Shown: piece by piece, positions 27,668-34,463 of the stretch
How the letters are laid out: every line of letters begins with the position of its first letter
How positions within the stretch are numbered: the stretch's first letter is position 1
Origin: an uncultured Nitrosomonadales bacterium
GTDB taxonomy: Bacteria > Pseudomonadota > Gammaproteobacteria > Burkholderiales > Gallionellaceae
Direction of reading: 5' to 3'
DNA: 34,463 nt
NCBI GenBank assembly: GCA_903876685.1
Contig: CAIRBC010000317.1
Span: 1 to 34,463 of the forward strand
The notes under the pieces: model-generated
Databases searched by the model: none
What the model saw: only the letters and a program-made list of their open reading frames with translations
What the model was told of the DNA's origin: nothing
Position numbers and translations under genes: made by a program

Positions 27668-29722
27668 ATGAAACAACTAAGTTATTTATTCAATGGCGCC
27701 ATGCTGCTGGTTGCGTTTGGCCTTGGTGGTGCTCAGGCGGAAACTGACACGCAGAACAGCATTGTCGGAATCAATGCCAGCCCTGCGGATGACGGCGTGA
27801 CCGTGGTCAAGGTGGAAATGTCGCAACCGCTGGTGAATCCGCCGGTCGGGTTCACTATCGCCACGCCGCCGCGTATCGCGCTGGATTTTCCAAATACTTC
27901 TAATAAACTGGGAAAATCCGCTCAGGATTTCAGCTTCGGCGATCTGCGTAGCGCCAACATCATCCAGGCTGGAAACCGTTCGCGGGTGGTGATCAATCTT
28001 AATCATATGCTGAATTACGACACTAAAGTCGATGGCAATAATCTCTTGATCAGCCTCAAGAGCAAGGTGGTTGAGCAGTCAGCCAGCACCTCGGTATTTG
28101 CTGAGGCCAAGCCAGGCGTGCAAAAGCATGCCTTGCGCGATATTGATTTCAGGCGCGGCAAGAGTGGTGAAGGGCGTATCCAGGTTGATTTGTCCGATCC
28201 AGGCATCGGCATAGACATTCGTCAGCAGGGTACCTTGCTGATCGTGGATTTTCTTAAAACCGGCGCGCCGCGTAACTTGCAACGCAAACTGGATGTGGTC
28301 GATTTTGCTACGCCGGTGCAAGGCATAGATACCTTTACGCAGGGCGATAACGTGCGCATGGTGATTGAGCCCAAGGGCCTGTGGGAGCATGCCGCTTACC
28401 AGTCTGATAACAAGTTCATACTCGAAATAAAACCGGTCATCGAAGATCCGAACAAGCTGGTCAAAAATAGCCAGCTCGGTTATGCGGGCGAAAAACTGAC
28501 TCTCAATTTTCAGAAAATCGATGTCAGGGAGGCGTTGAACGTCATTGCCGACTTTACCGAATTGAATATGGTGATCAGCGATACCGTTAGCGGTAATCTC
28601 ACTTTGCGTCTCAAGGATGTCCCCTGGGATCAGGCGCTGGATATCATATTGCTCAGCCGTGGCCTGGATATGCGCAAGAACGGTAATGTGATTCAGGTCG
28701 CCCCTCGCGAGGAAATTGCTGCCAAGGAAAAAATTAACCTGTCTGCACGCCAGGACATCGCCGAATTGGAAGAGTTGCGTACCGAGAGTTTTCAGCTCAG
28801 TTATCAAACGGTAGGAGAAATGATCAAGTTGCTGACCGATGCCAAGCAGCCGATACTCTCCAAACGCGGCAGTGCCGTCTCCGATCCTCGAACGGGTACC
28901 ATTTTTGTTCAGGATACCCCGACCCGTCTGGAGGAAGTCCGTAAAATCATCAAGCAAATCGATGTCCCTGTCAGGCAGGTACTGATCGAGGCACGCTTCG
29001 TTTCTGCGGGAGAATCTTTTAACCGCACCCTTGGCGGAAAGTTGAGTTATACCGGTCCTGCAGCAGGTACACCAGGTGCTGGTGCGGCACTCGGCAGTAA
29101 CTCAGCGACTGCACCACGGGTGCTGGTACAGCCCAATGTCAATTTCCCCAGCGATATTGGTTCTGCTACCAGTGGCTTTGGCGGTTTGGCGATGTCCTTG
29201 TTTAATTCTCAGGCAACCAAGGTATTGAAGCTTGAACTGGCTGCGTCAGAAATAGACGGTCGCACCAAGAATATTGCCAGTCCGCGTGTGGTGACCAAGG
29301 ACAAGGTGGCAGCCACTATTTCACAGGGTAAGAAAATCTCCTACCAGCAGGCATCCAGCAGCGGTGGAACCACGACCGCTTATATCGATGCGACGCTGAG
29401 CCTTACCGTCACGCCGCAAATATCTCCTGATGATCATATCAATATGAAGGTGGATGCCAAGCAGGATTCACCGACCGATAATAATCAAAACGTCAATACC
29501 AAAAGCGTAAGCACCGAAGTGCTGGTTGAAAATGGTGGCACAGTGGTGATTGGTGGTGTCTATACGCAAGATATTTCAGATGCCACCAACAAGGTTCCCT
29601 TGCTGGGCGATGTACCGGTAGTCGGCTGGTTTTTCAAAAATAATGTCATTAGCGATACGCGGTCTGAGTTGCTGATATTTATTACGCCCAGAATCATGAA
29701 AGACGAGCTGAATTTGCGTTGA
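27668..29722 (+). CDS. pilQ: Type IV pilus secretin PilQ
   Basis: AMIN-like N-terminal region; KLTLNFQKIDVREALNVIADFTELNMVISDTVSGNLTLRLKDVPWDQALDIIL; VLIEARFV; secretin core VLVENGGTVVIGGVYTQD...VPLLGDVPVVGWFFKNN...ELLIFITPRIM. Confidence 0.97.
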   Translation: MKQLSYLFNGAMLLVAFGLGGAQAETDTQNSIVGINASPADDGVTVVKVEMSQPLVNPPVGFTIATPPRIALDFPNTSNKLGKSAQDFSFGDLRSANIIQAGNRSRVVINLNHMLNYDTKVDGNNLLISLKSKVVEQSASTSVFAEAKPGVQKHALRDIDFRRGKSGEGRIQVDLSDPGIGIDIRQQGTLLIVDFLKTGAPRNLQRKLDVVDFATPVQGIDTFTQGDNVRMVIEPKGLWEHAAYQSDNKFILEIKPVIEDPNKLVKNSQLGYAGEKLTLNFQKIDVREALNVIADFTELNMVISDTVSGNLTLRLKDVPWDQALDIILLSRGLDMRKNGNVIQVAPREEIAAKEKINLSARQDIAELEELRTESFQLSYQTVGEMIKLLTDAKQPILSKRGSAVSDPRTGTIFVQDTPTRLEEVRKIIKQIDVPVRQVLIEARFVSAGESFNRTLGGKLSYTGPAAGTPGAGAALGSNSATAPRVLVQPNVNFPSDIGSATSGFGGLAMSLFNSQATKVLKLELAASEIDGRTKNIASPRVVTKDKVAATISQGKKISYQQASSSGGTTTAYIDATLSLTVTPQISPDDHINMKVDAKQDSPTDNNQNVNTKSVSTEVLVENGGTVVIGGVYTQDISDATNKVPLLGDVPVVGWFFKNNVISDTRSELLIFITPRIMKDELNLR

Positions 29723-30089
29723 ACCAGGGCAAAATGGGGTATAGCGAGTGTAGCCCGGATGGAATGAAATGGAATGGTGTGTTACTCCATCGAACCTGGA
29801 AATTGCACGCGTCCCGATTTTTCCTAGATTCCGCTCCATGGTATTCTGGCTGCTAAAAATGATAATGGTTCTGGAGATGAGCAGTTTTTCCTTGCAAGGG
29901 CTGCCAAGGTACGATAATTTTGGCAACTGCTTGATTTATGATACTAACTGAAGAAATTCTTGATATGATACTGTGATGGTGGAATCGGTACCTTTGACAG
30001 GTGTGTAGGCAATAATAAAATTGCTTTGATTCACGGTAAATTTGTTATTTGCATAACATACTGATTAGTATTGAATAAAATAAAACAAA

Positions 30090-30131
30090 CTTACCCACAC
30101 TCCCACTAGTGGGAGAGGGTTAGGGAGAGGG
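30090..30131. repeat. REP-like intergenic repeat
   Basis: cttacccacactcccactagtgggagagggttagggagaggg; tcccactagtggga palindrome; same family as the 41-80 element. Confidence 0.6.
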
Positions 30132-30165
30132 AAAAAACATGAAAAAACCAGAAGTTAAAGTTCGC

Positions 30166-30216
30166 TCCTTCCCCCCCGCCCCCTCTCCCGCAAGCGGGGA
30201 TAGCGTAGCGAGGGGG
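30166..30216. repeat. REP-like intergenic repeat, opposite orientation relative to 41-80
   Basis: ccttcccccccgccccctctcccgcaagcggggatagcgtagcgagggggcg; contains ccctctcccgcaagcggg. Confidence 0.6.
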
Positions 30217-30437
30217 CGTAGCCGGATGAGAACAAATTTACCGTGCGCTTTGATTGGGCTGTTGTGGCTAAGTTGTTCTCGTTGTGGTAGAAGCAGGCAG
30301 GATGAAATGGGGTATTCAGGGATACGAAGACTCGTTAAATGAATTTAAGTGCCAGTCGGTCATTAGCGGCTAAATTAAAATTGAATTAATGTATTGCAGT
30401 GTCTTTACATATTGTATTAAGGGATTGGGATTCGTAA

Positions 30438-33400
30438 ATGTTAAATTTTTTCCGTGGCAGCAAATTTTCCAGATTTTCAGTCTCGTTCATGTTGGCAGTA
30501 TTCATTGCGCTGCTTGCGGGTTGTGGGGGTGGGGGAGGGGGGGCAACCAGTACTGGTGGATCTTCAGGTGGAGGCTCGGGAGGAACTACGACACCTGTTC
30601 CGACAGTTAGCGGAACGGTGGCAACCGGGGCGCCACTTGCAGGAGCGACGGTAACCATCAAGGATATTAACGGAAAAACAGCAAGTGGAACAACTGCTGC
30701 AGACGGCACCTTCAGTATACCTCTTACCGGCCTCGGAATGACCCAGCCTTTGATGTTGGTTGCGTCCAAGTCCGGGTTGGCCAATATGTATTCTGCGCTG
30801 CCAGTCATGGATATGACCTCCACTCATACGCAAAACGTCAACATCACGCCAGTGACTACGTTGGTGATGTACGAACTTAATAACGGAAATAATCCATACT
30901 CGATGTATAACGGCACAGGAGTTCCACTTAGCCAGGTGACCGATGCAAATGTGATCGCAAAAGAAGCGGTAGTGCGCAGCAAACTGCTAGCCACAACCAC
31001 TGTCAATCCAACATTTGACGTCATGTATGGCAAATTTTCGGCAACAGGTGTTCAAGATTCCACTGGCTATGACTCTGCACTGGATAGTATAGGTAAGATT
31101 GCCACCATCAGTTCCTCGGGCGTGACGTTTACTGGCACGCTCGTCAGTACGCCTGCATATATACCCAATCCGCCGGCAGTAGCGTCGATCACGGTGTCGC
31201 CCAGTATTGCAACCATCAAATCTGGCGGCTCAACCACCAATTTGAATGCAACGGTGTTAGATGCATCAAATGGTCCAATTGCAGGTGCAACCGTTACTTT
31301 TACTACCTCGTATGGCAGCTTGTCGGCGGCGACGGCAATCACCAATTCCAGCGGAACTGCTACCGTCATTTTAACTTCTGGCAACAGTGTATTGACTGCT
31401 AATGTGACCGCTAGCAGCGGCGGCTATGAAGCAAAAAACAGCGTTGTGTTTTCCGCAGGGGCGGCTAATACGGTCAGCTTGAATGCAACACCCAATACGG
31501 CGATGCCTGGAGGAACGTCTGTGCTCACGGCAGTGGTGACAGATTTGAATGGCAACCCGGTTTACAACGAACCGGTCACTTTTTCGTTTGCACAAAGGGG
31601 TAGCACTACGCCAAAGTTGAGCACTCCAAGCGCTGCAACCGACGTTAATGGCTATGCGCAAGTGACTTATACCGCAGGATCCAATGGTGGAACGGATATT
31701 GTGATAGCGACTAGCAGTAATAATAAAGTTTCTCCAAGCGTCTCGATCGCGGTGGCTAGCGTAGTGGGTTCAATCGTTGCCACCAGCAGCAAGGCAAGTA
31801 TTCCGGTGTACCCGATAGGTGCGACTACGCAGATTAGTGCGTTGGTGAAGGACACAGCGGGGAATTTGATGTCAGGGCAGGTGGTGAGTTTTGCGGCGAC
31901 CTCGGGTGCCATTTCTGCAGTAACAGTGACCAATGCTAACGGCGTCGCGACGGCGACATTAACTGCAGGCAGCAGTGTGTTGAGTTCTACGGTGAGCGCT
32001 ACGGCAGGAGCTTATACCTCGAATGTAAACGTGGCGTTTACTGCAGGTCCGGCAAATACAGTGGTTGTTACAGCTGCCCCTACAACGGTGAATGTCAATG
32101 ACACGATTGCACTGAGCGCTTATGTGACTGATATAGGTGGTAACCCGGTATCTGGAGAGACAATCAGCTTTGCGCTAACGGTCAGAGGCAGTGGCAGTCC
32201 TACGTTGAGCAGTGCAACGGCGCAAAGCAATTCCAATGGTCTTGCTACCGTGTCGTATACGGCAGGTTCGACATCGGCACTCGATACCATCAGTGCAACG
32301 GCGAGTAATTCTGCCGTCAAAACCACCTTCAGTATCACGCCCAATCCAGTGCCGGTTAACGCGGTGGCTATCACCACCGGTGCGATTTCGATAACGGCTG
32401 ATGGCAGTTCTCACACTTCAATTCGTGCCAAAGTGACCGATAGCACCGGTGCAGCGATGCCCGGTATCAGCGTAAGTTTTACCACCAGTGCCGGTACGCT
32501 TTCAGCCCCCTCAGCTACAACGGACGGTAGCGGCTATGCACAGGTTATCCTGACATCTACTACCCATGTGGGTCTGGCTACTCTTAATGCCAGTGCTTCA
32601 AACATTCAGGCGGCGGCAGCTAGTGTGAATTTTATAGCAGGTCCCATTGCGGCAATAGGCTTGAACGCACAACCATCCAGTATACTGCCAAATGGTCAAA
32701 CGACATTGACTATGGTTGCCGTAGATGCAAATGCCAATCCTGTCGGCGCAGGTCAAACGATAAACTTTTCCACCAGTAAAATTGTTGCACCCGGGCTCTT
32801 TAATCCGGTGAGTAGTACTACCGATTCAAACGGACGTATAACGGTGACCTATACAGCCAGCAGTACTGCTGCGGTTGAGGTGCTTAAAGCTCAGGCATCA
32901 AATGGTATCGCGGGTACGACGAGTTTGACAGTATCCGGAGGTATCGCGGTGGTGGGTTCCATTGCGGTAGCGCCGACTGCAGCTTCTATTAAATCTGGCG
33001 GTAGCACGGCGATTATTAATGCGACGGTTAAAGATGGTCAGGGAGTTGCGATTTCCGGCGCAACCGTCACCTTTAGCACATCTTCGGGTAGTTTGTCATC
33101 TCTGACCGCTCAGACCGATTCAAGCGGTATTGCCAGTGTTACGCTAACTTCCAGCAACAGCGTATTGACCGCTAATGTGACCGCGACCAGCGGTGGCTAC
33201 ATCGCTAATACCTCTGTGGTGTATACCGCTGGCATAGCCAATACCGTTGGTTTAAATGCGGCTCCCAATACGGCGGTTCCTGGAGGAACGTCTGTTATTA
33301 CCGCTGTCGTGCTTGATGCAAACGGCAATCCGGTCGCCAATGAACCCGTTACCTTTGCATTTGTGCAAAAGGGTAGTACAACTCCTAAGCTGGCTCAGCC

Positions 33401-34463
33401 TTCGGTTGCAACCGATAGTAATGGCTACGCACAGGTAACCTATACCGCAGGTTCCAATGGCGGCACGGATATTCTGAGGGCAACCACCAGCAATAACGTC
33501 GTTTCTTTGACTTCCAGCATTACCGTGGCGAATAATGCGGTGGTGGTGGGTTCTGTCGTCGCTTCAGCCAGCAATACCAGTATCGTCATTGCCAGCGGGA
33601 CGACCCAGATCAGTGCCGTGGTGAAAGATTCTGCGGGCTTGTTGTTAGTAAATCAGAGTGTGACCTTTACGGCCACGGCGGGGACTTTCCCCGGATCATT
33701 GAGCACGATTGTGGCGACTACCAACGCCAATGGCGTGGCGAGTACCACCCTGACGGCAGCTAATAACGTGCTGACTGCGACGGTGAGCGCGACGACGGGG
33801 GGATATACCTCTAACGTGAGCGTGGCATTTACCGCTGGTGCAGTTAGCGTGGTGACGGTGAGTGCAGCGCCGGCTGCGATCAAGATAGGCGGAACATCGA
33901 CCTTGAGCGCATTGGTGGTAGATGCGAGCGGCAATCCGGTAGTAGGTGAAACGGTAAGCTTTGCGATTACCACCAAAGGCAGCGGTCTGCCGACGCTGGG
34001 GAGCGTGACTGCAGTGACCAGTGCAAACGGCTTGGCAGTCGTCAGTTATACGGCAGGTGCAGTGGCGGGAACGGACATCATCAAGGCGACCAGTAGTAAT
34101 GCCGTCAGCGGCACGGCCAGCATCACGGCGGCGGCGGGTACGACGGTGATTAACGGGGTGACGCTGACAACGGGTGCCACTTCGATCACGGCCGGGGGTG
34201 CCACCATGGCGGTGCGCGCAAAAGTGACGGATATCAGCGGTGCGGCTGCGGTGGGCGTGACGGTCAACTTTAGCAGCAGTGCCGGCAGTCTGAGTTCGGC
34301 CACTGCAGTGACCGATAACACTGGTCTGGCGCAGGTCACCCTGACTTCGCCAACGGATACCGGCACGGCAACGCTGAATGCGAACGCCAGCGACATTGCA
34401 GCGCCACCAGTCACGGTAAACTTCACGGCCGGACCGATAACCGCGCTGGGGATCAATCTGCAA
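30438..34463 (+). CDS. Very large lipoprotein with tandem bacterial Ig-like (Big_1/invasin-like) domains; 3' end outside window
   Basis: Uninterrupted frame from the ATG at 30438 to the window edge (1342 codons): MLNFFRGSKFSRFSVSFMLAVFIALLAGCGGGGGGATSTGG (lipobox LLAGC), a VSGTVATGAPLAGATVTIKDINGKTASGTTAADGTFSIPL domain, then repeats such as TDSNGYAQVTYTAGSNGGTD and SVLTANVTATSGGY. Absent from the ORF track, probably because it lacks an in-window stop. Confidence 0.9.
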   Translation, partial: MLNFFRGSKFSRFSVSFMLAVFIALLAGCGGGGGGATSTGGSSGGGSGGTTTPVPTVSGTVATGAPLAGATVTIKDINGKTASGTTAADGTFSIPLTGLGMTQPLMLVASKSGLANMYSALPVMDMTSTHTQNVNITPVTTLVMYELNNGNNPYSMYNGTGVPLSQVTDANVIAKEAVVRSKLLATTTVNPTFDVMYGKFSATGVQDSTGYDSALDSIGKIATISSSGVTFTGTLVSTPAYIPNPPAVASITVSPSIATIKSGGSTTNLNATVLDASNGPIAGATVTFTTSYGSLSAATAITNSSGTATVILTSGNSVLTANVTASSGGYEAKNSVVFSAGAANTVSLNATPNTAMPGGTSVLTAVVTDLNGNPVYNEPVTFSFAQRGSTTPKLSTPSAATDVNGYAQVTYTAGSNGGTDIVIATSSNNKVSPSVSIAVASVVGSIVATSSKASIPVYPIGATTQISALVKDTAGNLMSGQVVSFAATSGAISAVTVTNANGVATATLTAGSSVLSSTVSATAGAYTSNVNVAFTAGPANTVVVTAAPTTVNVNDTIALSAYVTDIGGNPVSGETISFALTVRGSGSPTLSSATAQSNSNGLATVSYTAGSTSALDTISATASNSAVKTTFSITPNPVPVNAVAITTGAISITADGSSHTSIRAKVTDSTGAAMPGISVSFTTSAGTLSAPSATTDGSGYAQVILTSTTHVGLATLNASASNIQAAAASVNFIAGPIAAIGLNAQPSSILPNGQTTLTMVAVDANANPVGAGQTINFSTSKIVAPGLFNPVSSTTDSNGRITVTYTASSTAAVEVLKAQASNGIAGTTSLTVSGGIAVVGSIAVAPTAASIKSGGSTAIINATVKDGQGVAISGATVTFSTSSGSLSSLTAQTDSSGIASVTLTSSNSVLTANVTATSGGYIANTSVVYTAGIANTVGLNAAPNTAVPGGTSVITAVVLDANGNPVANEPVTFAFVQKGSTTPKLAQPSVATDSNGYAQVTYTAGSNGGTDILRATTSNNVVSLTSSITVANNAVVVGSVVASASNTSIVIASGTTQISAVVKDSAGLLLVNQSVTFTATAGTFPGSLSTIVATTNANGVASTTLTAANNVLTATVSATTGGYTSNVSVAFTAGAVSVVTVSAAPAAIKIGGTSTLSALVVDASGNPVVGETVSFAITTKGSGLPTLGSVTAVTSANGLAVVSYTAGAVAGTDIIKATSSNAVSGTASITAAAGTTVINGVTLTTGATSITAGGATMAVRAKVTDISGAAAVGVTVNFSSSAGSLSSATAVTDNTGLAQVTLTSPTDTGTATLNANASDIAAPPVTVNFTAGPITALGINLQ
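31177..34463 (+). repeat. Hierarchical coding repeat: about 98-aa Ig-like domains, about 195-aa A-B pairs, about 591-598-aa six-domain super-repeat
   Basis: aaatctggcgg at 31218 and 32991 (offset 1773); cctggaggaacgtctgt at 31506 and 33279 (offset 1773); equivalent anchors in later domains offset by 1788-1794. Confidence 0.88.

Noticed and set aside
28079-28957. 292-aa minus-strand ORF inside pilQ
   Set aside because: Antisense to a clear secretin coding frame; no recognisable motifs.
30139-30342. 67-aa plus-strand ORF before the giant gene
   Set aside because: Overlaps a REP-like repeat; composition looks like translated repeat, not a real protein.
33696-34463. 255-aa minus-strand ORF and other minus-strand ORFs across 30386-34456
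   Set aside because: Shadow ORFs antisense to the repetitive Ig-domain gene; low-complexity Arg/His- or Ala/Val-rich translations, while the plus frame has a signal peptide, lipobox and domain periodicity.
31177-34463. CRISPR-like array
   Set aside because: Repeats are long (about 295 or 590 bp), degenerate and in frame; they are protein domain repeats with no short repeat-spacer pattern.

Overview
The window looks like chromosomal DNA from a betaproteobacterium, probably of Nitrosomonadales/Gallionellaceae type (inferred from gene content and order only). Most of it is housekeeping. Left to right: (1) a B12 uptake locus on the minus strand: cobalamin riboswitch, btuB-type TonB receptor and a BtuM-like membrane protein; (2) zapB-like, zapA and a 6S RNA (ssrS) candidate with a strong terminator; (3) a signalling operon: hybrid histidine kinase, HD-GYP regulator, CheY-like protein and an OprB-like porin; (4) a fused Nudix/ThiE protein; (5) a minus-strand run lgt, CNNM/CBS protein, pilC, pilD, coaE, zapD, yacG, with no pilB next to pilC; (6) ilvD and a NudL-like Nudix hydrolase; (7) an exported cyclophilin fused to a duplicated WNLLG...GYWVN module; (8) a rubrerythrin-like protein, a degenerate-NTase-like protein and mrcA/PBP1a; (9) pilMNOPQ; (10) a repeat-littered intergenic region, then a very large lipoprotein ORF that runs off the right edge. 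That last ORF is built from Ig-like domains in a hierarchical pattern: about 295 bp per domain, about 590 bp per A-B pair, about 1.77-1.79 kb per six-domain super-repeat. The best leads for new biology are this open-ended lipoprotein with a poly-G tract just after the lipobox, the cyclophilin with its duplicated C-terminal module, and the CheY-coupled porin operon. I saw no CRISPR array, tRNA, rRNA operon or transposase. All calls were made by eye from translated motifs; no database search was run.
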